Positions 17,543-25,723 of a stretch of DNA of 64,000 nt are shown in pieces. The notes beneath the pieces are model-generated. The model saw only the letters and a program-made list of their open reading frames with translations, was not told the origin of the DNA and did not search any database. The DNA is taken from NCBI RefSeq assembly GCF_018069925.1, contig NZ_JAGPXB010000001.1, positions 594,423-658,422 of the forward strand. The letters are read 5' to 3'. Source of the DNA: Flavobacterium erciyesense. Lineage in GTDB: Bacteria; Bacteroidota; Bacteroidia; Flavobacteriales; Flavobacteriaceae. The position numbers and the translations under genes were made by a program. The first letter of the stretch is position 1. Each line of letters opens with the position of its first letter.

Positions 17543-17572
17543 AAAAAAAGCAGTCTCTCGACTGCTTTTTTT
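17543..17572. terminator. bidirectional hairpin terminator
   Basis: Perfect stem aaaaaaagcagtc/gactgcttttttt with loop tctc between convergent genes. Confidence 0.88.
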
Positions 17573-17620
17573 GTATCACTATATTTAATTTAGACTTAAA
17601 TGCTTTTTACAAAAAGCAAA

Positions 17621-18028
17621 CTACCTTACTATAACACCATCAACAAATAAAATTGGTACTTCTTCTACCTCAGTTTCATTGATGGAGTTAGCTTTGAAAA
17701 TGAATTTTTTATCGTATAATTTTCCATCCATGAAAAACGTGAGCATGAATTCATTGTTAAGCGCTAAAACACTTTTTTCGATCATTTCAACCTTAACTAC
17801 AGAAACTGCTGGCACTTCCATAAAGGCATGGCGCAATAATGATGTTTTTTTCATTTCGCCATCAATGGTACCAAAAGCTTTAGAAACAACCATCACACTT
17901 TCTATGAGGTAATCGCTATCGTTTACCAAATAAGCGTACCATACTTTCTCCATAAAATCGTCGCTCCATTCTTGCACTGCTGCAAAAAAAACGTTTTCTA
18001 CTTCTGGGATGATGATGTCTTTTTTCAT
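17621..18028 (-). CDS. conserved hypothetical protein next to pheS
   Basis: A 135-residue soluble protein without signal peptide or membrane helix; predicted beta-rich with an acidic N-terminus (KKDIIIPEVENVFFAAVQEW). I recall proteins of this kind adjacent to pheS in Flavobacteriaceae but no function for them. It follows pheS on the same strand with an 85-base spacer that contains a 13-bp hairpin. The terminator at 17543 closes the unit. Confidence 0.65.
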   Translation of the reverse strand: MKKDIIIPEVENVFFAAVQEWSDDFMEKVWYAYLVNDSDYLIESVMVVSKAFGTIDGEMKKTSLLRHAFMEVPAVSVVKVEMIEKSVLALNNEFMLTFFMDGKLYDKKFIFKANSINETEVEEVPILFVDGVIVR

Positions 18029-18051
18029 TATTTAGTGAGTGGTGAGAAGTG

Positions 18052-18106
18052 AATAGTTAGTAGTAAGAGGTAATAAAAAAACATTTCCTTTTCACTACTA
18101 ACTATT
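18052..18106. repeat. hairpin spacer between pheS and the downstream gene
   Basis: Perfect 13-bp inverted repeat aatagttagtagt (18052-18064) and actactaactatt (18094-18106) within words of the form gtgagaagtgaatagttag. It lacks a T run beyond the stem in the sense of the minus-strand genes. Confidence 0.75.
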
Positions 18107-18113
18107 TACATTT

Positions 18114-19133
18114 TTATATACTTGCTTTAAATTGCTCTAAGAAACGAACGTCATTTTCGTAAAACATACGAATATCGCCTATTTGATACAACAACATCGC
18201 AATACGCTCGATTCCCATTCCGAATGCAAATCCGGTATGTTCATCAGAATTAATGTTGCAATTTTTTAATACATTAGGATCAACCATACCACAACCACCA
18301 ATTTCTAGCCAGCCTGTTCCTTTGGTGATTCTATAATCTGTTTCGGTTTTTAAACCCCAGTAAATATCAATTTCGGCACTTGGTTCTGTAAACGGAAAAT
18401 AAGATGGACGCAAACGGATTTTTGATTTCCCGAACATTTCTTTGGTGAAATACAACAAGGTTTGTTTTAAGTCGGCAAACGATACATCTTTATCAATGTA
18501 CAAGCCTTCCACTTGATGGAAAATACAGTGCGAACGTGACGAAACTGCCTCATTACGGAAAACGCGCCCTGGCGAGATGGTACGAATTGGCGGTTTGTTG
18601 TTTTCCATGTAACGCACTTGCACTGATGACGTATGCGTACGCAACAAAATATCAGGATTTGTTTGAATGAAAAACGTGTCTTGCATGTCACGCGCCGGAT
18701 GGTATTCTGGCAAGTTCAAAGCGGTAAAATTATGCCAATCGTCTTCGATTTCTGGACCTTCAGAAACGTTGAAACCAATGGTTGAAAAGATATCAATAAT
18801 TTGGTTTTTTACCAATGAAATTGGGTGACGCGAACCTATAACAAGCGGCTCGGCAGCACGCGTTAAATCACCATAAAAACCTTTACTTTCTTCCTTACTT
18901 TCTAATGCTTCTTGAATAGATTTTACCTTTTCTTCAGCAGTAGTTTTTAGCAAATTCATAATTTGCCCAAACTCCTTTTTCTGATCGTTTGGCACATTTT
19001 TGAACTCAGCAAACAAATCTTTTAAAAGACCTTTGCTTCCTAAAAATTTAATTCGGAATGCCTCTAATTCTCCTGCATTTTGCGTTGAAAAAGCTTGTGC
19101 TTCGCCAATATATTCTTTTATCTTATCTATCAT
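18114..19133 (-). CDS. pheS: phenylalanine--tRNA ligase alpha subunit
   Basis: Charges tRNA-Phe as part of the alpha2-beta2 synthetase. The 339-residue protein has the N-terminal coiled coil (about residues 1-90), class II motif 2 around FRNEAVSSRSHCIFHQVEGLYID, the phenylalanine-site segment LRPSYFPFTEPSAEIDI, and motif 3 GFAFGMGIERIAMLLY. Length is standard. The beta subunit gene (pheT) is not beside it, which is common in Bacteroidota. The start at 19133 matches the family's N-terminus. Confidence 0.96.
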   Translation of the reverse strand: MIDKIKEYIGEAQAFSTQNAGELEAFRIKFLGSKGLLKDLFAEFKNVPNDQKKEFGQIMNLLKTTAEEKVKSIQEALESKEESKGFYGDLTRAAEPLVIGSRHPISLVKNQIIDIFSTIGFNVSEGPEIEDDWHNFTALNLPEYHPARDMQDTFFIQTNPDILLRTHTSSVQVRYMENNKPPIRTISPGRVFRNEAVSSRSHCIFHQVEGLYIDKDVSFADLKQTLLYFTKEMFGKSKIRLRPSYFPFTEPSAEIDIYWGLKTETDYRITKGTGWLEIGGCGMVDPNVLKNCNINSDEHTGFAFGMGIERIAMLLYQIGDIRMFYENDVRFLEQFKASI

Positions 19134-19163
19134 TTTCCATCGGTACTTGAGAGTGCAAATTTA

Positions 19164-19230
19164 GGTAAAAGTTTTCAGTTTTCAGTCGCAGTTTCTAGTA
19201 GAATCATTCTGAAAACTGTGACTGTGACTG
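19164..19230. repeat. hairpin spacer of the actgaaaactg family
   Basis: Left words gttttcagttttcagtcgcag and right words ctgaaaactgtgactgtg; core stem cagttttcag (19176-19185) with ctgaaaactg (19209-19218). It separates two minus-strand genes. Confidence 0.75.
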
Positions 19231-19234
19231 TCAA

Positions 19235-19591
19235 CTACGAAATTACTTCACGTTCTAAAAAATAATTTACAATGGCTTCTTTCATCAAAACCGATTGTTC
19301 TCCTGCCTTTAGCGGTGGCAATTCTTCTTTTACGGTATAATGTGGCCAGCCGTCTTTATCAAAAAAATCAAATTCGTAAAAACCATAAGGTTCTAGCAAC
19401 CTGCAAATAGCAATGTGCATGAGGTTTACTTTCTCGTCTTTTTTGAATTCTTGGTGTACTTTTCCTAATTCTTGTACTCCAATCAAATAAATTATGGCAT
19501 CTAAATCTAAATCTTCGCCTTGCGAAAATTGATCAGACAGTATCTTGACAAGCTGTTCCCAGCGTTCTTTTAATTGTGCGTCTCTTGACAT
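19235..19591 (-). CDS. conserved hypothetical protein, 118 residues
   Basis: A soluble, acidic protein with a mostly helical N-terminal half (DAQLKERWEQLVKILSDQF) and a short beta segment (GFYEFDFFDKDGWPHYT). I do not recognise a named domain, though the overall sequence has the look of a protein conserved in Bacteroidota. It stands upstream of pheS on the same strand. A minus-strand TATCTTTG element lies at 19655-19662, so it probably begins the transcript that continues into pheS. Confidence 0.65.
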   Translation of the reverse strand: MSRDAQLKERWEQLVKILSDQFSQGEDLDLDAIIYLIGVQELGKVHQEFKKDEKVNLMHIAICRLLEPYGFYEFDFFDKDGWPHYTVKEELPPLKAGEQSVLMKEAIVNYFLEREVIS

Positions 19592-19654
19592 TTTTTTGAA
19601 TTATGAATTATAGGTTACGAACTAGTAAGTCATCACCTTTACAATTGTATCAGG

Positions 19655-19662
19655 CAAAGATA
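19655..19662 (-). promoter_or_regulatory. -7 promoter element upstream of the pheS transcript
   Basis: TATCTTTG on the minus strand, about 64 bases before the start of the 118-residue gene. It is back to back with a plus-strand TATATTTG (19701-19708) for the CvpA-like gene. Confidence 0.5.
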
Positions 19663-19733
19663 AGAACTTGAAAATTGACAATGGTACAGAACAAATCATT
19701 TATATTTGCCATCAGAAATTTAACAACAATCAA

Positions 19734-20267
19734 ATGGGATTTATTGATATTGTAGTAGGCGTTTTGCTGGTTTTTGCGGCTTACAAAGGTTTAAAAAATG
19801 GACTTTTTGCAGAATTGGCTTCTTTACTATCGCTATTACTTGGTGTGTATTTAGCCATACAATTTTCGGCAGCTGTAAAAAACCTACTTCTTGGCTTTGT
19901 CAAATGGAATCCGAATACCGTACAAGTCATAGCCTTTATGCTCACTTTTGCTGCAGTGGTTGTTGCTGTTTCTTTGCTTGGGAAAATTTTAACCGGAATT
20001 GCTGATTTGGCTTTTTTAGGTTGGGCCAATACGCTTGGTGGCGGATTTTTTAGAATTTTAAAAACAGTTCTTATTTTGGGAGTTGTGTTCTCAATATTTG
20101 AAAAAATAAACTACCATAATTTTTTAGCTAAAAAAGAAACTTTAGACAATTCGCTTTTTTACAATCCTATCCAGAGAACGGCTAAATTTATTTTTCCTTC
20201 CATCGAAAAATGGTATGATGGGTTGAAAAATAATGATTCAAAAACTGCTCCAGAAAAGAAAAATTAA
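19734..20267 (+). CDS. CvpA family membrane protein
   Basis: A 177-residue inner-membrane protein with four hydrophobic helices, beginning MGFIDIVVGVLLVFAAYKGLKNGL, the standard CvpA opening. Escherichia coli CvpA is needed for colicin V production and, more generally, for envelope stress tolerance; its biochemistry is not settled. The start at 19734 is preferred over 19668, because upstream residues are polar and the TATATTTG promoter element lies between. It converges on batE with a 4-base overlap of the coding ends. Confidence 0.82.
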   Translation: MGFIDIVVGVLLVFAAYKGLKNGLFAELASLLSLLLGVYLAIQFSAAVKNLLLGFVKWNPNTVQVIAFMLTFAAVVVAVSLLGKILTGIADLAFLGWANTLGGGFFRILKTVLILGVVFSIFEKINYHNFLAKKETLDNSLFYNPIQRTAKFIFPSIEKWYDGLKNNDSKTAPEKKN

Positions 20268-21010
20268 TCCTTCACTTCCTTAATTGCACTACTTTCAATC
20301 CATCCTTCGGTGCCATCAGTAAGTTCAATTTTGGTCCATTGTGATTTGGTTTCAAACACGTAAACTTTTGCGCCTTCATGCAAAACCAATAGTGGTTTGT
20401 CTCCATTTCGAGGCAGACTTGTAACTGCTGTTCTTTCTGCAAAAACGATAGCTGGTCTGTCATTGTCAAAATGATTTTTTTCAATATTTGCAGCGGTTAC
20501 ACAAATCAATATCCCAGCAATCATCACGAAGATACTTCCAAAGAAAATTCTTTTCACTACAGTATTTCTCGAAAAGTAATACCCTAAAAACACCAAAAAA
20601 ACCAAGCCCGAAAATCCTACCGCAGACCAAGCCCAAGTATCATAATGCAACTTACCTGTGATGTTATGTAAAAGTGCTGCGAGCCCAACTTTGGGAACTA
20701 CTTTGATTTCGTCAATTGTTCTTTTTTGTGCAAATTTTAAATTATTAGCAGCAGCTGTATTTTCAGGATTCAGCACCAATGCCTTTTCGTAATTGTAAAT
20801 AGCCGGTGCCACCGCGTTCAATTTATAGTGTGCATTGGCTAAGTTAAAATACAACTCGGATGAATGTTGTTTTTGGCTTAATACACTTTCATAAGCTGCA
20901 ACCGCTTCGGTATATTTACCTTTTGCATACAAAGCGTTACCGTTTTCGAAACCGCTTTGGGCAAAGAAAAGTTGAGTTGAAAATAAAAGTAGATATAATA
21001 TGTTTCTCAT
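20264..21010 (-). CDS. batE: aerotolerance protein BatE (TPR plus SH3)
   Basis: A 248-residue envelope protein: signal peptide (residues 1-17), three TPR-like units (about 20-110, e.g. ELYFNLANAHYKLNAVAPAIYNYEKALVLNPEN), two membrane helices (about 125-175) and a C-terminal bacterial SH3 domain (LHEGAKVYVFETKSQWTKIELTDG). This order matches BatE, the last gene of the Bat operon, first tied to oxygen tolerance in Bacteroides fragilis. Its exact role is not established. It follows batD by 64 bases. Confidence 0.88.
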   Translation of the reverse strand: MRNILYLLLFSTQLFFAQSGFENGNALYAKGKYTEAVAAYESVLSQKQHSSELYFNLANAHYKLNAVAPAIYNYEKALVLNPENTAAANNLKFAQKRTIDEIKVVPKVGLAALLHNITGKLHYDTWAWSAVGFSGLVFLVFLGYYFSRNTVVKRIFFGSIFVMIAGILICVTAANIEKNHFDNDRPAIVFAERTAVTSLPRNGDKPLLVLHEGAKVYVFETKSQWTKIELTDGTEGWIESSAIKEVKD

Positions 21011-21074
21011 TATAATATTTATTTGCTTTAGAGGTACAAGGTCCTTTTACTTAAAAATTAATTTAGCAATCATG

Positions 21075-22823
21075 CTAGCTAATTTGTTTCTCTAAATCAG
21101 AAATAATTGCGACCGCTTTATCAAAATCTTGTTGAATCGTGACACTTGACGAGGGCGCATATCGCGCTATTTCGCAATTTTCAGTAAGCGTTATAAAATC
21201 AGTTACTACCGCTGGATTTACGTTTTTAGACAATAACAACTCTTGAATATTTTCTTTACTCATTTCAGAGGTTTCAATACGCAATTTGGCTTTTAAGAAA
21301 TTATGCATTGCTTTTTCCAAAGCCACGTAGAACAATTCTTTGTTTTTGATTTGTTTCTTCGCTTCCGACAAATATTTTTTAGCCAATTTGTTGTTCATGC
21401 GGATTCTGTTTCCAGTAACATCTCCGGCAAGTGTTTCGCGTTTGTTTTGCACCAAAATGACAATCGGAATTAACAAAAATGGCAATAGCAACAGACCTAA
21501 AAAGCGGTTCGAACCAAAAAATCTATCTGAACTTACCGGCACTAACTCCGTTTTAGTTTGGATATTTTTGAATTCTTTTACAACGACCGCTTTGTTTTTA
21601 TTGCCAGCAACAGCAGTAGAATCAACTGGTGATGGCCCATCAATCACATTGATCATCACCTCAGGCGTTTTTATAGTTTTATAAGTTCCAGAGTTCAAAT
21701 CAAAATAAGAGAACTGCATTGGTTTTACGGGATAATTGCCTTTGTATTGCGGAATAATGGTGTAACTATCCGTTGATTTTCCGGCCATACCAGAAAGTGG
21801 TGTGTTGATGGACTCACTATGAACAGGATCATACATTTCGAGTGCGTTTGGCACAACCGGTTTAGGCAAACTAAAGAGTTTCAAGTTTCCTTTTCCGCTA
21901 ACGCTTACGACCAAATCTAAACTTTCTCCGTGTTTCAATGTGGTTTTAGAAGGCGTAACTTTAAAATCAAAATTACCAACGGCTCCAGTAAAATCATCTG
22001 GTTTTCCAGACTCAGGCAATGGTTTTACATTGATGGTTTTGGCTCCAGCCGATACTGTTTTTGTATCATCTACTACTAGCATACGACCAAACATATCCCT
22101 ACGATTGGTTGGTAATTGCACATCAACAGAAAGTGATAGCGGTTCAATTTTTAGTTTTCCTGACTTTTGCGGATACAGCACTACTTTTTTAAGCACAATA
22201 TACCTAAAGTTTTGTCCTTTAAAAATGCCTTCTTGGGCTACTAACTGCTTGATTTCGATGTTTTGGCTCCAAAAATCATTGTATTTTGGTTTGCTAGCTT
22301 CACCTAAATTTGACATTCCAATATTAAAACTGAAGTACAACTTATAAACCACCGTTATAGGTTCGTTAACGTACGGATTGGTTTTCGAGACATCAGCAAC
22401 CAAATACAAATTTTCATCTACGTTAATCTGAGGATCGCTAGGATCTCTAGGCTGCTCTGTTGGGGCAGTGACTGTGATTTTTATGGGAGCGGTTTTATAA
22501 ATTTGACCATTGTACTCAATAGCTGCAGACTTAATTACAAACGTCCCTTTTTTAGTGGGCGACAAAAAATAAGAATACGCTTTTTCAAATGAACTACGGC
22601 CGTTAACCCAAGATTGGCTTACTTGTTGACTAGGACCAGCTATAATACGAAAACCGTCAAATGAAGGCTGCACAAAGTTGTCGCCATCTACATTCATCAT
22701 AAAGTCAATTCGCAAACGCTCGTTCAAACCCAAAGTTGTTTTACTCACACGCGCCTCAAACTGCACTTGTGCACTGAGCGTACTGCATACCAATAAAACA
22801 ATTGCCGCTATATATCTTTTCAT
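21075..22823 (-). CDS. batD: aerotolerance protein BatD
   Basis: A 582-residue protein with a signal peptide (MKRYIAAIVLLVCSTLSAQ), a large periplasmic oxygen-tolerance domain made of immunoglobulin-like repeats (for example VSKTTLGLNERLRIDFMM and VTPSKTTLKHGESLDLVVSVSG), a single C-terminal membrane helix (FLGLLLLPFLLIPIVILV) and a cytoplasmic tail. It fits BatD. The start at 22823 is used because the signal peptide begins there; an upstream ATG at 22850 would overlap the batC stop. Probably translated from the same mRNA as batC and batE. Confidence 0.9.
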   Translation of the reverse strand: MKRYIAAIVLLVCSTLSAQVQFEARVSKTTLGLNERLRIDFMMNVDGDNFVQPSFDGFRIIAGPSQQVSQSWVNGRSSFEKAYSYFLSPTKKGTFVIKSAAIEYNGQIYKTAPIKITVTAPTEQPRDPSDPQINVDENLYLVADVSKTNPYVNEPITVVYKLYFSFNIGMSNLGEASKPKYNDFWSQNIEIKQLVAQEGIFKGQNFRYIVLKKVVLYPQKSGKLKIEPLSLSVDVQLPTNRRDMFGRMLVVDDTKTVSAGAKTINVKPLPESGKPDDFTGAVGNFDFKVTPSKTTLKHGESLDLVVSVSGKGNLKLFSLPKPVVPNALEMYDPVHSESINTPLSGMAGKSTDSYTIIPQYKGNYPVKPMQFSYFDLNSGTYKTIKTPEVMINVIDGPSPVDSTAVAGNKNKAVVVKEFKNIQTKTELVPVSSDRFFGSNRFLGLLLLPFLLIPIVILVQNKRETLAGDVTGNRIRMNNKLAKKYLSEAKKQIKNKELFYVALEKAMHNFLKAKLRIETSEMSKENIQELLLSKNVNPAVVTDFITLTENCEIARYAPSSSVTIQQDFDKAVAIISDLEKQIS

Positions 22824-22843
22824 CTTCACACTCTGTAATTGCA

Positions 22844-23602
22844 TTACCAATCTTTTTCAGTTTTAACTGGTTTACCTTTTACTTTTTTGGCGTTTACTTT
22901 ATCTTGAATTTTCTTTTCTTCTTTATTTACTGCGTCTAATAAATTCTCTAAACGCTCTTTTGAAATTCCTCCCGGAGCAGGTTTTGGTTCTCCCTTTTCG
23001 TTAGGATCCGGTTTTTTGTTTTGTTTGTCCTTGTCGCCTTGGTCGTCTTTTTTATCTTTATTTGGATCATCCTTTTTATCTTGATCCCCGTCTTTTTTAT
23101 CGTCCTTTTTATCGTCTTTCTTGTCCTTATCTTTTTTATCGTCTTTTTTCTTGTCGTCTTTAGGCGGATTGTCTTTTAACATTTTTTTTGCCAAAGCATA
23201 ATTATAACGCGTTTCCTCATCTGTAGGATCATTGCGCAAAGCGTTTTTGTAGGCCTCAACTGCCTTTGTGTAATCTTTCTCATTCATAAAAACATTACCC
23301 AAGTTATGCAGCGCTCGGTGCTTTTCAGGACGTGTTTTAGAGTTTTTTAATGCTTTTGCAAAAGCGAATTTAGCCTCAGAAGATTGTTTTTGTTTGTAAA
23401 TGGAGTTCCCAAGATTGAAAGGTGCAGTCGCTTTGTTTGGAAATTTAGAATCCGAAATACGATACATTGCTTCAGCTTCTACAAACTTACTGTCTGTATA
23501 TTCTTGGTTTGCTTTTGGTAAAATTCGATCTTTTTGTTGCGCAAAGCAGCTTAACCCCACAAAGAGCAACAATAAAAGACATCTATTTTGAATTGTTTTC
23601 AT
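22844..23602 (-). CDS. batC: aerotolerance protein BatC (TPR, Lys/Asp-rich tail)
   Basis: A 252-residue exported protein with a signal peptide (ending CFAQ), TPR units at about residues 35-150 (NLGNSIYKQKQ, HNLGNVFMNEKDYTKAVEAYKNAL), and then about 60 residues of almost pure Lys and Asp (repeated KKDDKK) before a short conserved end. The tail is probably disordered and highly charged on both signs. TPR domain and position between batB and batD define it as BatC; the charged region varies widely between species. Confidence 0.87.
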   Translation of the reverse strand: MKTIQNRCLLLLLFVGLSCFAQQKDRILPKANQEYTDSKFVEAEAMYRISDSKFPNKATAPFNLGNSIYKQKQSSEAKFAFAKALKNSKTRPEKHRALHNLGNVFMNEKDYTKAVEAYKNALRNDPTDEETRYNYALAKKMLKDNPPKDDKKKDDKKDKDKKDDKKDDKKDGDQDKKDDPNKDKKDDQGDKDKQNKKPDPNEKGEPKPAPGGISKERLENLLDAVNKEEKKIQDKVNAKKVKGKPVKTEKDW

Positions 23603-23632
23603 TTTTTATTTTTAACAGAATCAATCGTGCGA

Positions 23633-24673
23633 TTACATTGATGCTTTTTCGTTGAACAAATCTAATTTATTAACCCAACTTGTTTTTCTATCCAATACAA
23701 ATACATCGATCAACAACAACAAGAAACCTAAACCTAAAAACCATTGAAATTGCGATTGGAATTCGGCCATTTCAGTTGCCTCAAACTCTGTTTTTTGAAT
23801 GTTATTGAGTGTATTCTTGATGTGTTCTACAACTTCCTTGGTATTGTTACCGCTAACATAACTGCCTTTTGTTGTTTTTGCAATCACTTCTAAACTGGCT
23901 TTATTCAGTTTGGTAATTACAATTTCATTGTTGTTGTCTTTTTGATAACCTTCAACCACACCGTTACGTTTCAGAGGAATATTAGCTCCTTTTTCGGTAC
24001 CAACTCCAATAGTGATGATTTTCAAACCGAGTTTGTTCGCTTCTTCTGCAGCACTTTCTGCACCTTCAGAATGATCTTCTCCATCCGAAATTAGAATAAG
24101 TAACTTGCTAGTTTTGCTTTTTTCGTCAAAATAAGTAGCCGATAATTTAATAGCCTCGTCAAGCGAAGTTCCTTGTGAAGAGACCATTCCCGTATTCATA
24201 CTTTGCAAAAACATGCGCGCTACACCATAATCTGTAGTGATAGGCAATACCGGAAATGCACTGCCTGCGTAAGCCACAATACCAATTCGGTCACTGCCTA
24301 ATTGCTTGATGATTTGCGATACCAATTGTTTGCTTTTGTCTAAACGATTGGGAGCTACGTCTTCGGCCAACATACTTTTGGACACGTCCATGGCAAAAAC
24401 AATATCAATACCTTCTCGTTTTACGGTTTCCATCTTGGTTCCAATTTTTGGATTAACCAAAGCAAAAACCAGTGCCAAAAGGGCTACAAGTAATAAAACC
24501 AATTTAGCAACTGGCTTGAAAATCGACGCATCTGGACTTAGTTTTTTAACCATTTCAAGGTCACCAAACTCGCGCTGTTTTTTTCGTTTCCAATACAAAT
24601 TGGCCATAAAAACAAGCACCACCAAAGGCAGGATTACTAATAGGTATAAATATTTTTTTTCGTCTAATTCCAT
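23633..24673 (-). CDS. batB: aerotolerance protein BatB (VWA domain)
   Basis: A 346-residue membrane protein with two N-terminal helices (about residues 8-26 and 56-74), a von Willebrand factor A domain whose MIDAS motif is DVSKS (D96-S100), and a C-terminal helix near residue 320 (WFLGLGFLLLLIDVFVL). VWA domains bind partner proteins through a metal ion. It is paralogous to the neighbouring BatA; the two probably act together in the envelope under control of the MoxR ATPase. Confidence 0.92.
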   Translation of the reverse strand: MELDEKKYLYLLVILPLVVLVFMANLYWKRKKQREFGDLEMVKKLSPDASIFKPVAKLVLLLVALLALVFALVNPKIGTKMETVKREGIDIVFAMDVSKSMLAEDVAPNRLDKSKQLVSQIIKQLGSDRIGIVAYAGSAFPVLPITTDYGVARMFLQSMNTGMVSSQGTSLDEAIKLSATYFDEKSKTSKLLILISDGEDHSEGAESAAEEANKLGLKIITIGVGTEKGANIPLKRNGVVEGYQKDNNNEIVITKLNKASLEVIAKTTKGSYVSGNNTKEVVEHIKNTLNNIQKTEFEATEMAEFQSQFQWFLGLGFLLLLIDVFVLDRKTSWVNKLDLFNEKASM

Positions 24674-24721
24674 TTTATTTCTTTTAGTCGGTATTCTCTT
24701 TTACTAAGAATTCGACTTTTA

Positions 24722-25723
24722 TTATACAAAGCTTTTGAAAACTGTATTTCGTAAACCAAATTCAGCTAACAGTAAAAAACCAGCAATCCAGACAAATAGT
24801 CTGAATTTTTCGTCGTAATCATAAAACTTGAGTTCCTCGATTTCAGTAGTTTCTAGCTTATTGATCGACGCATAGATTTCCGCTAATTTTGAATTGCTCG
24901 TTGCTCTAAAATACTGACCTTCGGTTTTTTTGGCAATATTTTTCATCAATTGCTCGTCAATTTCTACTTTCATCATTTGAAACAAAAACTCACCATTTGG
25001 CGCAACCGCGTATGGAAACATCGCCATTCCGTTTGTTCCAATACCAATCGTATATACTTTTATGCCGTATTGTTTGGCAATATCTGATGCGGTTTCAGGC
25101 TCAATAAAACCAGAGTTATTCACTCCATCGGTCAACAGAATAATTACTTTACTTTTAGCTTGACTGTCTTTCAATCGGTTCACAGCGGTAGCTAGTCCCA
25201 TACCAATTCCGGTACCATCTTGCAGCACATTGTCGTATTTGATACTGTTGATCGCATCTAAAATAATCGCTTTATCGCTAGTTACGGGAGTTTTGGTGTA
25301 CGCTTCAGATGCATAAACCACCAAACCAATTCGGTCGTTTGGGCGTTCTTGAACAAAATCGGCTGCAACGCGCTTTAGCGCTTCCATACGATTCGGTTTT
25401 AAATCCTTGGCCAACATACTACCTGATACGTCAATTGCCATTACGATATCAACACCCTTTGTAATTTTTGTTTTGTTACTCACATCAACCGTTCTTGGCC
25501 TTGCTAATGCAATGATAAGAGAACAAAGCGCCAAAACACGAAACACATTCAAAATAGGTTTTAGTTTTGTAATCACGGATTTTGTTCCCTTGAAACCATC
25601 GAGTGAGCTCATTTTTAGGGTAGCCGATTGTTGGTTTTTTTTCTTCCAAAACCAAAATACCACTACTGGAATTAAAAGAAACAACCAAAAAAATTCTGGG
25701 TTTAAAAATGTTAATTTCTCCAT
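24722..25723 (-). CDS. batA: aerotolerance protein BatA (VWA domain)
   Basis: A 333-residue protein with membrane helices at about residues 10-26 and 57-74, a VWA domain with a complete MIDAS motif DVSGS (D98-S102), and a C-terminal helix. It starts in a TAATG overlap with the stop codon of the preceding gene, a sign of translational coupling. In Bacteroidota BatA and BatB occur as a pair; the MIDAS in this one is the canonical DxSGS, while BatB has DxSKS. Confidence 0.92.
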   Translation of the reverse strand: MEKLTFLNPEFFWLFLLIPVVVFWFWKKKNQQSATLKMSSLDGFKGTKSVITKLKPILNVFRVLALCSLIIALARPRTVDVSNKTKITKGVDIVMAIDVSGSMLAKDLKPNRMEALKRVAADFVQERPNDRIGLVVYASEAYTKTPVTSDKAIILDAINSIKYDNVLQDGTGIGMGLATAVNRLKDSQAKSKVIILLTDGVNNSGFIEPETASDIAKQYGIKVYTIGIGTNGMAMFPYAVAPNGEFLFQMMKVEIDEQLMKNIAKKTEGQYFRATSNSKLAEIYASINKLETTEIEELKFYDYDEKFRLFVWIAGFLLLAEFGLRNTVFKSFV

